Positions 1-13,661 are shown, counted from the first letter of the stretch. The stretch is 64,000 nt of DNA from Melieria omissa (GCA_963971225.1 OZ020268.1:47914404-47978403); one strand, 5' to 3'. The notes: a model not told the origin generated them from the sequence alone. Made by a program: numbers and translations.

Positions 1-485
1 GTTGATCTGCCAGGCCGTGTGCCATCGAACGGAATAGGTGGAAGTCAGAAGGGGCGACATCTGGGGAATACGGTGGGTGGGGCCACTTGACCACTTTTGC
101 GACGTGAGGCCGAGCATTGTCGTGTTGGAGGATAACTTTGTCATGTCGAAATCACCATTTTTAAAACGTTGAAACCACTCCCGACACGTTCTTTCACTCA
201 GAGCAGCATCACCGTAAGTTTCTGAGAGCATTCGATGCGCTTAGTTGCATTTTTTTCGAATTGTAACAGAAAAGTAAAACTTCCCGCAAATGGCGAGAAT
301 TGGGCACATAAACGGACATTTTCGAGCGTGAATAATACGAAAACAAGAACAACTGTCACTGAAACGGCGATGACAATTCGTTAGGCACTGTCCACACTCA
401 CTTTAAAGGCATTAACATCTATGTATTTCAACCAGCCGGTACAGCCACCTATCGGAAAACGGCGGAAGCAAAGTTGTACACCTGA
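1..485 (-). mobile_element. mariner element, internally deleted, cut by window edge
   Basis: Read on the minus strand, the ATG at 319 opens a mariner-type N-terminus (MSVYVPNSRHLREVLLF), then, after frame damage, the ERTCREWFQRFKNGDFD-like helix-turn-helix segment. Near 165 this jumps directly to the transposase C-terminal part (LQHDNARPHVAK, then PPYSPDVAPSDFHLF), so most of the catalytic domain is deleted. The right end resembles a mariner terminal repeat and stops at about 485, followed by TA, the expected target dinucleotide. The copy cannot make transposase. The other end lies outside the window. Confidence 0.75.
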
Positions 486-487
486 TA

Positions 488-3400
488 CCACACAGGTTTT
501 TATTTTTAAATTCTAACATTTGTATAGCAAAGTCAATTAGTAGTACTTGTTTATTTAATTTTCCTAGTAACACTAGCGAAACGTCATTTGTCAAATTTAT
601 TCATTTGTTTCACGCGTAGTTAAAGCAGTGCGAGTTTGTATGGTTTAAAAATTTGTTATGTATTTTTTTGTCTTATTTTATATAAAAAGAAAATTTTCTT
701 TTTCACTATTTTGGACATGGGAATTGAAGGGTTAAACTTAAATATTCTGTTTATTAATTTCGTATTTTTCCTAAAACTTCAAACTATTCTAAGGACCAAT
801 AAAAAAATGTATTCCTGAAACCATAGAGGGTTCAGACGTCCACAAAGTAGCATGTTCCCATATGGCAACAAAATAGAAAATGGGTTAAGTAAATTAAGAA
901 ATATTCTATGTTTATTTATGCGTACAAAATTGTAGGTCTAAGCAGTTATTACAGCCACAACGATTGCTCTCACATGAAAACACTTCATAAATTATTACGG
1001 AATATTTTTTTATATAAACACAGAAGACTAAATCGATAAATTAAAAAAAGTACCTTTCTTCAGTAGAAACCTGTAGCAGAAGGGTTAAGTAATTTATTTA
1101 TTAAAACATTAAATTTAGTTAATAATTGTTACTTACATAATTATAAATATTTATTTTGTCAAGCAATTAAATAAGTTTTATGAATTTTATGAATTTTTTT
1201 TATTTTGTATTAATTAATTTTTGCTTTTATTAATAATTTTTTTATATAAATTATGGATTAATTTATTAGTTAATAAAATATTAACTATTAACTAACTGTT
1301 TAATAAAACTATATCAAAAATTAAAACATTGTCAAAACTTATTAATAAAAATTATTTTATAAATACATATAGATTATTTTGAAAACTTAATTCAAATAAA
1401 AAATTAATCAATTAAATTGATTTAAAAAAAATTAATTTTATAGAAATGTATTTTTACAACTTCTTAATTTTTGTATTATTTGAACTAAGATTTTTAGAAA
1501 GAAAACATAACAAGTAACAACAGTAACAGTAACAGTGACAGAATCCCATATGGGTTTCTTATAGAAATTTAAAAGAATAATTGAAGTTTACAAAAAATTA
1601 ACTCATGTTAAACCCGACTACAATTAAAACACAACCAAGCAAGATTTTCTTAATTGAAATTGAATTATTTAGCTGTTTTCTAACGTGTCATAAGTAAATT
1701 AATAATTAATAAATAACAATTGCATCAATTTAAGTAAATATATTTAATAGTAAAATCGATCACAAACTCACAATTCCAATGCAATGAAGGCCTGTTGGAA
1801 AATACATATTCGTAGTTATCTACTAAGTGTGTTCATAGTGCAATGAAGGCAGTAATAGGAAAACATATAAAAAGCTTGGCTCTCAAGTCGAAGTTTTTTC
1901 TGTAGTTCGCACATTGGCATTTGCGAATTTTTCAAATTTACTTCAGTTCTCTTCGAAAATTGTTTGTTCCTATAGTTTTGATAAAATAGTCTTAAAATAT
2001 TTGTTAAAAAACAAATCAAGCTTTAGGTTTCCATTATATTTTATTACTTTTATGGAAAATAATTAATGTCGATTAAAATTTTTTGGTTAGAATTGAACAT
2101 TTAAACTAGCGTGAAGTTTAAAATTTCGTAATATGAAATTTTTATTCATCAATTGTCAAGTTAACAGTAAATTTCTAGTAAAACTGTGCAGCAATACACA
2201 ATAGAATTGAACTCAATATGGGATAACCGATCCGCATTTGGATTTTAGTTAAAAAAGTCAAAATAAGTAAAAGTAGTAAAAATAAATCAGTTTCACTAAA
2301 GAACTCAATTAAAAATTTCAAAATTAAAATTAAATAAATGGAAAGAAATGAAATATATTACAACACAAAGCCATCCGAATTTTTAAATATAATCAAATTT
2401 TCCGCATGAAAACCAGTTTCTCTCTCGTCAGGCCGACAACAGTGTATGACATACAAATCTGAATGACTACTCCATACTCGATTACGACAACTAACTCAAA
2501 CCATTGTCAAACAACAACTGCGCATTCAAAATGGCTGAAATTTCGTGTAGTTTTTTTCAAAAGAGACGCTAACAGAATTTCTACCTTTTGTTGACGAGTG
2601 TTGGGGTCGAAAACTTTTCACACCAAACTAATTTAATATCAACAAATAGTCCACTGGAACCCAGGAGACATTCAATTCAAAACCAAAACAAGATTTTTCC
2701 AAAAAAATTTAGAAAAAAGTAGACAAATTCTTAAACAGTTTTGATTTTAAGGCGTTTACTTTATTGAAATGTGTAGGTGCGTAGAAAAAGTTCTATATTT
2801 ATTAAAACCGATTTTAGGTTAAAGTAAAAAACAACCAACAACTCAGTGGCGACCGACCAGCATATTGCGATCATATAATTATAACACCAATTGCAACAAA
2901 AACAAATATATGGAAACAGAAAAAACAATGAATACATATATGAAAATATCATGAAATACGCGCAAATTCAATAACCAATAACAACAACGTATTTATTTAT
3001 TTATTTATTGTATAGTAACAATGAATGCATTGTGTACGTTCTTGCCCAAGATTGGAACTGTGTTGCGAACCACAAATCGATAAACAAATTTGAATTTTCA
3101 GAAATGCAATTTAAACAAAACTCTAAAAGTTACAGATAGAAGAAAAATGTTAGCAAAATCCATTGAAAATAATTTAAAAAATAATAATTATAAATCGAAA
3201 TTAATTAAAATTAAGAAAAATATTCTAAAAGAAATAATACAAAAAATATAAAACAATAACAAAAACATAACAAACAATAACAAAAAATAAAAAAAATTCA
3301 AATAGAAATATATTCAATCTTAAAAAATTAAAGAAATTCTTAAAAAATTTAAGACAGAAAACATAGAAATAATAAATAATAAAAAAAATGAAAAATATAG

Positions 3401-4500
3401 TAAAAACATATAAAATAATAAAAAAAATATAATAAAAATATAAAAAATAAATGTATTATTATAAAATAAATAATAATAATAAATAATAATATAATATATA
3501 ATAAATATAAAAATTATTATAAAAACATAATTTAAAAAATTTTAAATATAAGACATATGAGATATATAAAAAATATAAAAATATATATTAAAATTAAATT
3601 AAAAACAAAAAAAATAATTTAAATTTAAAAGAAATAAAAATATATAAAAAATTACCTAAAAATATAATAAAAATTTAAAAAAAAATTCTGCGAGCAGCAG
3701 AAAATAAATTAATGAACAATGTTTATGATTTCAATTAATGCATAAAGTTTATAATTTCATTGCAAGGACATTATTAACTACTAAAAATAATAAAGACTAT
3801 AAAACGAAAATGCAAAAACTGAATCACAAAAATTCAAAAAACAACAATTAATTAAAATCTTAGTTATAAAATCAAACAAGAACAAAAATCTGAATTAAAT
3901 AAAACGTGTAAAATATGCGAAGAAAAAACCTAAACGTAGTTTTATTTCGAAAGGAGACAGCGGAAAACATTTACAATTCGACGGTCATTTGACAATTTTA
4001 CACGTATTTTTTAGTTCATTATAGTTCCTTCAAAAGCAAAATAAACCAGGGTATACAATGGTTACAGGTTGAAGTTTCCATATAAAGAATCTGTGAAAAA
4101 ACATAAATTAAAGTCAAGCTACCCAAAGATCTCCAAACGAGAAATAATTTGTCAGAAATAAAATTTGTGAGTTTTTTTTCAAAGCCTTCTGAGAGGTCAA
4201 CAATGTGTTAAGGTCTTGTATGAAAATAGATTTCAGGATACCAAAAACAGCCACTTTGCAGCAGTGCATCAAATACAAAATAACTGATGTGGACTTTACT
4301 TACTTATTTGGTTAACAACCCGTCATTGAATTAACCCACTTCAGCGCCACGCCATGTCCTAATGGCTCTTGATCCATTGTCGTATGAACTCGCTTTTCTC
4401 TATGGAGAAAATTGTTTACTAAAAGTATCAGCCAAAGGTTGCTAGTACCAAGAATTGGTCACTGTAGCTTCGTTTCAATGATTAGGAATATTTTTTTCTA
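488..4500. other. AT-rich intergenic DNA without a recognisable gene
   Basis: I see no coding region. From about 3130 to 3680 the sequence is almost only A and T, with runs of AAAATATAATA type. A (TTTA)n tract lies at about 2991-3008. The small open frames here match nothing I know and have no splice or codon support. Confidence 0.6.
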
Positions 4501-4519
4501 TAATGTGGTGACCTGGTGA

Positions 4520-5290
4520 ATATTTAGTTCCATCAGAAGGTACTGGAATGTGTTTAGAGATAGACAGCACTCATGATAACTCTAGCGCATGGATCGACAC
4601 CATCCAAGGGGCTCTAACTATGCTCTGCTACATCTACTTTGAGGTGATCCAATTGGAAGGCAGACTCTCTGCAGCTTTCTCTGATATGAGGCTAAATGCC
4701 GTCAACAGGTGCACACGTACCGATTTCGGCCACTGTCGCATACTAAACACACTATCCAACATATATATTACCCGAAGACATAAATTACTTGCCATCATCT
4801 CACCACTTTGGCACTGTCTTCTCAACCACTAAGGCAGGAACGGAATAGAGATGAGGTGCCAAAACCTGGAGTCTACTTTTATACAAACGGCTGTAAGTTG
4901 GATGATGCTGAGAATTCACATTTGAAAGGACAGTTTCCGCCTACCAAACTTTTGAAGATGACTAGTAGCACCTTCAAAATCCTGTCTCTATTAACGTATT
5001 TAGGGCCAACGTTACTGATCTAATAGGCACCTCCTGCCAACATTTGGCACACACAACCAGTCTTTCTGCTAAAGAAGTAATCGCCTTGAAAGCAAATTTA
5101 CTGTCGACGTAGAAATTTATTGATTTGTTGATGATGATGTGAATGCAGACGGCGCTACGCAGCCTTTCTAACAGCAAACAACTCGACGTAAAAGATGCTG
5201 CCGTGTTTTGACGATCTGTTATCCAGTTCCAGGCAGGCAATCCTTGCTCCAGGTTGCTTCGTAACTTTAGGGTATCCCGTATAGATATTC
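4520..5290. mobile_element. decayed LINE (I/R1/Jockey group) fragments
   Basis: On the plus strand about 4560-4920 reads like the end of a non-LTR reverse transcriptase followed by the start of an RNase H domain (GRLSAAFSDMRLNAV, FGHCRIL, then VYFYTNGCKLDD). On the minus strand 4974-5240 contains another RNase H stretch (INFYVDSKFAFKAITS). Fragments in both orientations point to a mosaic of broken copies. No intact frame remains. Confidence 0.5.
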
Positions 5291-5734
5291 ACTTTTCAGA
5301 CGGAAGTCGCAAGCTCCAGGCACGCCATTCTTCCATAATTTGGATGACCTCAATACAGCAAATATTAAAAAATTACTAGGTTTTATTCACCAACTAAACT
5401 GTCTTTATTGGGCTTTCGAGTGACTAGCAGTAGAGTTACCATTGTCCTTTTTTTTTGTCTTATCACAATGGGTCCAACTTGTGGCCTAATTGTGTGCTGC
5501 GACAAGGCCCTGTGCCCTTGTAGCCATTTCAACACAACCCACAGTGATTCGTTCCATAGACAAAATTCAAAAAATTTATAGTCTCAGAATTTAACGATTT
5601 TGATATCATTTGAAAGTTAAACCTCCAACAAGAATTTTCTAGGCTAAACATTTTCACGAAAAAATTTAAACACGTATTTTCTGTTTTTTAATCTATTGAG
5701 TAAAAAGAATCGTAAAAATACATAGTAAGCAATA

Positions 5735-6440
5735 GGTAGGTAGGTTAGGCTGGCTGACCCTCGGGGGGGTCTCACATAGACCATGTTGGTCCATAGTGGT
5801 ACCAGAAAGGTTCTGGAGCTTCAGACCTGTATGTAGTTTGTCAAAAACGTTTTGCCAAATCTAAGTAAGTCGCTGCTTTTTTGTTCCGCGACTCTTTCCA
5901 AGGAAGGGAACGACGCGGATCCGAGGCAGCTGACCCGTGATCTGTAGAGAGCAGGGCAGTGGCACAGCAAATGCTCCAGGGTACCCTTGGCACTGTCTTC
6001 ACCACATCTTGTGCATGCATCACTTGGTACCAAGCCAAGTTTGGCAGCGTGGGACGGTGTGAGACAGTGTCCCGTGAGTATCCCGGTCAATAGTTTGCAA
6101 TCATCTCTTCGGAGTGATAGTACAAACTCTGTGTTGTTGACATTATGTTCGCGAAGCATGATTTTTGCTGTCCTGTGAGATGTAGATCTCTCCCACATGG
6201 ACGCCGCTTCACGAATCATATTCTCTTCTATTTCCGTCTTGAGCGTGGAGAGGGGTGGATGGATGTCTGGCTCGCTAACCGTAGGCAGTCGTGCCCCGGC
6301 TTTGGCGAGCGCATCAGCCTTCTCATTTCCCTCAACTCCTTTGTGACCCGGTACCCAATAGATAGTGACCACTCTGTTGCGACAGAGTTCGTCCAATTTT
6401 AGTAAGCAATAAGTTGCTAAAACTTTCAATATAGATTAAG
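5735..6440 (-). mobile_element. LINE 3' end: RNase H tail and C-terminal Cys/His motif
   Basis: A 202-residue open stretch on the minus strand (6429 to 5821) carries the end of an RNase H domain (YWVPGHKGVEGNEKADALA), then a region with LTGILTGHC and a CxxC...H...C motif (CTRCGEDS...LEHLLCHC). This is typical of the C-terminus of I/R1-like non-LTR retrotransposons. The 3' end runs toward 5735, where a short AGGTAGGTTAGG-type tail is seen. The upstream reverse transcriptase is missing (5' truncation). It is relatively fresh, since the frame is unbroken. Confidence 0.75.
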
Positions 6441-9400
6441 AAAGATGTGAACATTTTCCTTTTAATGTTTTCTCAAAATTCGCAACGCTGAGGCTTTTGC
6501 ATCACTTTTAATTCAAAATATTTTTCTAAACTAAAAATCTGAAAATTGGAAAAACTTAGAGGAAAATATCTAATAAGTATGTGATAGTATGTTCCTGGAT
6601 TTTTTTCAATTTAAGAAGTATTCTTTCTTTGTCGGATCCTCCGATATCTTCCGATCTCAGAAAATAATTCAATTTGAAAAGTGGTCTAAACACCTATTTT
6701 TCGACAAAATTTATTTTATTCATCCCTAAAAGTATGCAATCAGCATGAAAAATAAAAAAAAACTGCACAAATGCAAAACATACATCTATTATTATCATTT
6801 TTACTGCCAAACCAAAGGATCCTAAGACAATTTCTGTTACTCTTTACAATTATCAATGTGATTAAATGTAAAATCTAATAAATCTTACCAACACACTTGG
6901 TGCTATACCTCTCCAAGAAGGACGAAATTTGCAAATTTAGGTCTCAGGCATTGCCAAACTACAAAATTTTAAGAAAACAAAATAGAGACTTCAATTCAGC
7001 AGACCATGATTAACTAGTATACCAAATTTTATAAGGAACGGACCACTCCTTCTAATTTTGTACCGCGGTTGTAGGTCTACCCAACCTAACAAAAGGTTAG
7101 GTTGGGTAGACAGGCGGCTTGCTGGTTCTCAGCAAGTACACTCGGAGGCCCCAAACCTAACCCAAGCTGAACTAAACTAATCCAACGTTGCGTACCCATC
7201 TCAGACTTCCTAAATATGCAATAAAACACAAATTTTAATTTTTGTGTATTTTTTTGTGCTGACGAATTTGTATTCAGTTTATTTAGTTTGAATAAACATT
7301 TGTTTTAGGTTTGGTTTAATTCATTTTATACTAATATTTATGCATATTGGTTTGTTTGTATTTTCACTAAAGTCACGTTAAAATATTTAGCGCTCACATA
7401 CGCTTTCATGTGGCTTATGTATGTATGTCGCGCGCGATTAGTCAAAGTTTGTCGCAGACCAGAAGCTCCTATTGTTGGCGGCTGTTGATGTTCAATTTGC
7501 TAGACGTGGCTCATCAGAAATTATTAACAATTAGTATATAATGCATCATAATATTATAGTTGTTGTTGTATTTATGTATTATATGTATGTTTGAAGTGGT
7601 GTATGCCTGTAATGCGGCCATGTTTGTTTGTAGACTTTGACGATTTTCTTGTTTGTTTGTTTGTTGACTAATTGCGCTATGCACACTCGCCCAGTGAGTT
7701 TAATCTCGCTTGACATTTTGGCTTTTGATTATGCATGATTTTTACTGATATTTGTTTAATTTATCTGTAATTAATTTGTTCTTAATGTGTCCAGAGTGTC
7801 AGACGCTAACAACTAAATGTTTATGTTTATATTTAGCAAGGATTTGCTTGTCATATAAGTAGTGTTTAAATTATAGTTACATATGTATGTATGTAGGTAA
7901 TTGCAATTTGATTGAAGTGGACTTTTCAAGCTCGAAATTATAGGCCTTCAGTGTACGTACAGTGGTGGGAATGCTACATAAGGCGCCAACTCATAAATAT
8001 TGAATGCAATACATACAAACATTAGCTCATGTTTGGCTTTTATGAATTTCAATTTATCACATATCGAACGTGCAATTCAGCGCCTCAAACTTACAGTTAA
8101 TCAACTTTAATAATTATAAGATTAATCATAGAACGAAGGACGGTAAAGAATTCGGTAACACTCGAAAGTCGCTCGCATTGCTACATACAGACAAAGCAAT
8201 ACAACTTCATATAAAACAGTAATCTTATTGTAATATCACAAATAAATCTGTGTGCATTTACATTGAAGCATTCATGAGCGTCGTTACTTAAAAATTAAAC
8301 CAAGAAAAAAAAATTACCCAGAAGGCTTCTTATATTTTTGGTGTAGACAAAATATTAATTCAATTGAGAAAAAGTGCACTTTACAAATATGAACACTTTG
8401 AAAAATTACATAATTTATATGACTAAAAATTTGCAAGCTCTAATTGAAACCCAAGCCACTACATTAAAACTTAAGAACTCAAGAAGTTATAATTAGAAAT
8501 AAGAAATTAAAATTTTAGTTTAAGACAGTTTCTTGGTTTGAATTTTTTCAATTTCATTTGGGACCTTTTCATGTTGTGCCCGAAATTGCATAGTTCCACA
8601 GCTTTCATATGAATTTAAATTTTTTCAGAAAAAGCTTAGAATGCGAAATAATATCTGACATGAGAATTTCTGCAACAATATATATATTAAATTTTTGGCC
8701 AAACGTGTTTTTAATTTAGGTTCCATTTCTCTAATCAATGTTTCTAATGTACGAGTATTCATTCAAGAGTCTACTACTTATGACTTGAGAATGCCAAACA
8801 TGAGGCAAATAAAATGCGGCTGCACTCTCCAACTCCAACTCTCTGCTCAATGGAGTAGTTGCGAGTACATCTCTGCAGCATGGTTTTACTTCCAACTTTC
8901 TTATGGCTTTAACTTTTTATTGCATGCAATTGTAATAAACCTAAATTGCTCTCTTCAGCTTTAGGTCTTTAGAGAAAATCATTCTTAGTTCTTTTATATT
9001 AGCATCGCTTAAATTTGATTGCAACTCAACTCACTTTTCAAACCGCATTCTCCATCCACTTCAGTGCCAATAAGAAGCATTTCAATTGCATTTATTGGTG
9101 TTACATACGTTAAATAAATATACACATGTATATATATGCGTTTTTATATATATCTCAGCGCACACAAATCAACTATTAACACTTTTAGACACTTTTGCAA
9201 ATTTAATTTCCCATATGGTTTTGTTTTTTTGCAATTTATTTTTTATTGCAATTGGGACAATTTCTCATTTATGTTAAGCATTTAATGCCGCATTTTAACA
9301 ATTCAACATTTTTGCTGCATGCAATTAAGAAATTTAGGTTTGTTGCCCGACTTTCGCTTTGTTTGAGTAGTTTACTAGTTGTACGCTTAATTTTGGGCCA

Positions 9401-10130
9401 GTTTTAGTTTTTAGACCATGATGCCATTAGATATATAGTACGTATATAGGCTGGTTCTTTGATGGATATTTTTTTAAAGATTTTTGATATATTTTTTAGG
9501 CTTTTACTAGGTTTCTTAATCTTTTTTTGGTTTTAGTTTAATTTTCCCAAAAATACAAAGTTTTCTTTTCACATAATTTTTGTTTTTGGGTTTCTATTTT
9601 GCTTATTAAAATGGTATAGTATGTGTATATATGTGCGCGGGGAGTAGTGCAAAAGATGAATAGGTATACATACATATATTGTAATTCATGCATTCAGTCT
9701 AACCAGTACCAGTTTATGAGATTTCAATATAGTCAGTTTTTGAAACCACAAATCTACAAATCCCACACAAGACACCCAGGAGGGGGGAGTATAAAAATCA
9801 ATAGTATTTGGACAAAGGTTCAATTGATTGTATATAACGTATGGCATATGTTTATAAGATGTTTTTAAGAACTACATGCAATGGTCATTCGGATGGGGGT
9901 TAGAGTTCGTAGAAAGTGACTTAAGCGTCTAACAAATCTAAGAAGACTTCAGCGCAGGTATTTCATTGATTTTGACTACTGATTAATTAGTCGATTTTGC
10001 ATCGGCCAGACAGCTATAATTAATAATTATTTTCAGGACTATGCAAATATTTTATTATATATTTTATAATTTGCCGATTTTATGTATTCAAATAGTTTTG
10101 AGTATAGCGAATGCAGAAAGTGATTTTAGG
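6441..10130. other. AT-rich intergenic DNA; one dispersed repeat at ~7080-7165
   Basis: No gene is supported. At about 7080-7165 there is a short GC-rich repeat (GGCGGCTTGCTGGTTCTCAG...) flanked by inverted copies of AACCTAACC/GGTTAGGTT. The same sequence recurs in reverse orientation near 54440-54497 beside LINE fragments, so it is a dispersed element end. Confidence 0.55.
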
Positions 10131-10139
10131 TTTTGTATT

Positions 10140-11545
10140 TTCTAAATAACAGAAACCAAATTTGCAGTCAGTTTCAACGGACTTATTTTAATAATCTTTA
10201 GTGAGTTTAAAACATGTTTAAATTTCATGCCAATAAGTCAAATTTCATGACCAAATTTTATAAGTCAGTGACTTTACAATAGCCTGGCAAATACATTTGT
10301 CTGTTTGTCTAAAAGCAGTTCAAAATTCACAACAATGCTTAAAATATCATATTCGTTTTAACTGACTTTTGAATAATCTGTCAAGAGCCTCTTTCTGCTT
10401 GAAAACATTTTAAATTTCAAAACAATATTAAACAATGCCTTAAGTTAGTCCTATTTGACTTTTTCATAATCTGATAAGGATCTCTTGTCTAATTGAAAAT
10501 TTTTTAGATGTTATTCAATTCAATTGAACATTTTTTAGATGTTATACAATTTAATTGAAAAATTTTAGGTGTTATTAAAATAAAAAAAATAATAAGTCAC
10601 TTTGACTGACTTTTTAATTTTCAACCAAAAGCCGCTTTCAGTTTAAATTTGAAAAAAATTTTTCAAAATTTCAAAACAATATTAAACAATGTCTTAAGTT
10701 AGTCCTAACTGACTTCTTCATAGTCTGATAAGGATCTCTTGTCTAATTGAAAATTTTTTAGCTGTTATTCAATTCAATTGAACATTTTTTAGATGTTATA
10801 CAATTCAATTGAAAATTTTTTACATATTATTCAAATTTAAAAAAGTAAAAAGTCACTTTAACTGACTTCTTAATTTTCAACCAAGAGCAGCTTTTAGTTT
10901 GAAAAATGTTTAAATTTCAAAACAATATTAAACAATTTCTAAAGTTAGTCTTTACTGACTTCGTCATAGTCTGAAAAGGTTCTTTTGTCTTTTTGAAAAT
11001 CTTTTAAATGTTATACAAAATTGAAAAGGCAATAAGTCACTCTTAACAGACTTCTTAATTATCAGTCTAGAGCCGCTTTCTGTATGAAATATGGAAATAC
11101 TAAAAAATGCTTTCTTACCAGTCCGACAAGGACTGGTAAGAAGGCATACAAGAGATATTTGAAAACATTTCAAGTGTTGTAACAATGATAAAAAATGCAT
11201 ATCAGTTTCAAATGACTTTGTCGTAATACGACAAAAGTTTTTTTGTTTGAAAAATCTTTAAATGTCATTACAATACAATACAATAGAAAAGGTCGTAAGT
11301 TATTCTTAACCGACTTCTTAATAGTCAGAAAAGGATGTCTTGTCTATTTGAGAAATTTTTAAATGTTGTAACCATATTGAATGGGAACAAGTTTGTCTTT
11401 AACGACATCTCTAAAATCTGCTAAAAGCCTCTTTGTCTCTAAAAAACGTTTGCATTCCATAACAATATTACAAGTCATAAATCAGTTTAACATACTTTTT
11501 AATCATCTGACAAACACTTCTTGCGTATTTGAACAACTTAGCTAC
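10140..11545. repeat. degenerate tandem repeat, ~115-125 bp unit
   Basis: A recurring unit of the form TAAGTYASTYTAACTGACTTCTTAATARTC...TCTTTGTYTRWTTGAAAATTTTTAAATGTTATNACAATATTAAA is repeated about a dozen times with heavy divergence. Two alternating unit types give a clearer ~250-bp period: the AAACAAT-xx-TTAAGTTAGTC landmark falls near 10430, 10684 and 10930. No coding content. Confidence 0.7.
11109..11145. repeat. 16-bp hairpin with 5-nt loop
   Basis: The arms at 11109-11124 and 11130-11145 pair over 16 positions with a single G-T, around the loop GACAA. It sits inside one unit of the surrounding tandem repeat and is not shared by the other units, so it arose after the array. Confidence 0.7.
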
Positions 11546-11559
11546 AAGCTAAAAAAAGA

Positions 11560-12110
11560 TTAAAGAAAAGAAAACCATTTATTTTTTTGCACGGCCCGGT
11601 GCACCGCTGTTGCTGCTCCTCGCAGCTAGCAGAGTGAACATTACTGGTGTAGAACATATTAAATTTAATTGATATGTGGACTCCTGCGAAAAATATGAAG
11701 CGTACCAGACGTTTGGAGGGCAAACAGACAGACGAACGAATGTGGCTAAATCCATACGCTTACCATGAATATAACAACGCATATTCTTCTATATGGCATT
11801 GTATTGTGTACGCCATTGTTTTTCATGTACCACCACACAGACCTTACTGCAGCCTGAGTAAACTATATGCTAAACACTTCAGTCTGGCATATACAACAAT
11901 AAGCAAAGAACCCCTTATTAAGTGGTCTGAACTCTTACACCCTTCAGTGTACTTGATTGCTGGCAAATTTTCGTTTGAAGACGCTATGCATGCACGAATT
12001 TATATAGCAAATTGAAAGAAACCAAATTTTAAACTGTAGTCTAGATGACAAATCAATTGGGACATTTCAACGGAAGTAGCATGCGTAAAAGCTTGGCAGA
12101 AGCACTCTTT
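11560..12110. other. intergenic DNA, nothing recognised
   Basis: A 113-codon open frame (11674-12015, plus) has no recognisable domain or supporting gene structure, and I do not call it a gene. Confidence 0.5.
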
Positions 12111-12114
12111 TGGT

Positions 12115-12955
12115 AGCCAAGGCTATAGAATTCAAGGACTACAGAAATCTTATTCTATAGACTATAGAATTCTAATTTAAATTCTATCAACTACAAAATT
12201 CTTGTATGTATTCTATAGATTATAGAAAACGTATTCATATTCAATAGAGTTTAGAATCCAAATCTGTTCTATGGGTTATAGAATTCTATAAACTATAAAA
12301 TACCTATTTCCGTTTATTCTGTTAATATTTCTGTTTATAGTCTATAAAATGTGAATTTTAGAATTCTTATGCGCATTCTACAAACTATAGATTTCTTTAT
12401 AACATTCCAAAAACTATAGACTATAGATTATTTTATAGATTATAAATTAGACTATAGATTCTATACAGATTATTCACATTCTATAGGCAACAGAATTCTT
12501 ATTCGTATACAATAGACTATAGAACACTTGTTGCTGTTTTAAAGATTATAGAATTCTTCATTATATTCCATAGAAGTCCTTTTCCTGTTTCACATTTCAT
12601 TCTGTAGATTTTAAAACTCACATTCGTGTTCTATAGACAATAGAATTCCTTTTTGTATACAATAGACTTTGGAACTTCTATTGCTGTTTTATAGATTATA
12701 GAATTCAAATTCATATTCCATAGACTATAGCATTTTTATTCGTATTCTATAGACTATAGAATTCCTAGTCCTGTTTTATGCATTAAAGAATTATATTTTT
12801 ATTTTTTATAGACAATGGAATTTCTCTTCTTGTTATTCATATTTTTTAGACTATAAAATTCATATTCTATAGACTATAGAAAGAATCCTTATTCGCATTC
12901 TATAGTCTTGTATTCGTACACAGAATACTTATTTGTATTCTATAGATTTTGGTAA
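12115..12955. repeat. CTATAG / GAATTC-rich degenerate satellite-like array
   Basis: About 840 bp are built from variations on ~28-30-bp units such as CTATAGACTATAGAATTC followed by TTATTCGTATT. The palindromes CTATAG and GAATTC recur dozens of times. Units vary in length and are strongly diverged; no coding frame. Confidence 0.75.
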
Positions 12956-12961
12956 AACATT

Positions 12962-13027
12962 TTTAACATTGTTACAAACCTTTCAATGTACAAATTTAAC
13001 ATTGTTACAAACCTTTCAATGTACAAA
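12962..13027. repeat. perfect 33-bp tandem duplication
   Basis: The 33-bp segment containing AACATTGTTACAAACC and TTTCAATGTACAAAT occurs twice back to back without a mismatch, directly next to the CTATAG array. It looks like a recent slippage or duplication event. Confidence 0.8.
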
Positions 13028-13029
13028 TT

Positions 13030-13661
13030 GAAAGTGTAAGAAATTTAAAATTCTCTCTTGCACAGTTAAAATGTAGCCAAATGTTTGGGAAAACGTGGTT
13101 TAAAAAACTTGTATGCATACATCATAGAGTTGTTGAACGTCCATCTTTTCGGTGTTAGTGCTTAGCACTACTGACAGTATCCATATACCGAAAATAGTCT
13201 GTAATTTTTCGCATGTGTGTGTGTGGTTTTGCATTTGCCATCAATTATTATATATCTCAGTAGTTTCCTATTGAAGTATTGTAACTAACAAGATTACTTA
13301 TTCGTATTGAAATTTCTTGTTAAATTTTTGTTTTAATTGTAATTCAATTGCAATTTAATTTAGGCTAAAAATCTCTGCTACCTGATCTTCTTCATTGTTA
13401 CGCACTGCGTGTTCCCCAAGCCACATTATTTGGCACCAAAATACAATACATATGTATTAACTTCAATTCGTATATACTTTACATATACTTTACTCGAACG
13501 ACTCTTTGAATTCCAACAAACGTACACAGATAATTAACACACACAATTATTATTATTGTTGAATACGAATTAACTTGCAACCCTTCGCGTTTTGCCGCCT
13601 ACGCACTCCCTCATCCTTTGGTTCCTTGACTGCGCCAACAGCAGAAAACATTGTATCCTAA
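13030..13661. other. 3' flank of the Cep164 homologue
   Basis: The region lies downstream of the stop codon of the minus-strand Cep164 gene and presumably holds its 3' UTR. I see no other gene and no clear poly(A) signal on the minus strand close to the stop. Confidence 0.4.

Noticed and set aside
11674..12015. 113-codon plus-strand frame
   Set aside because: No family resemblance; it sits between two repeat arrays and has no promoter or poly(A) support.
10140..12955. CRISPR-like array
   Set aside because: Units are degenerate and contiguous, without identical repeats separated by unique spacers, and the DNA is from an insect nucleus.
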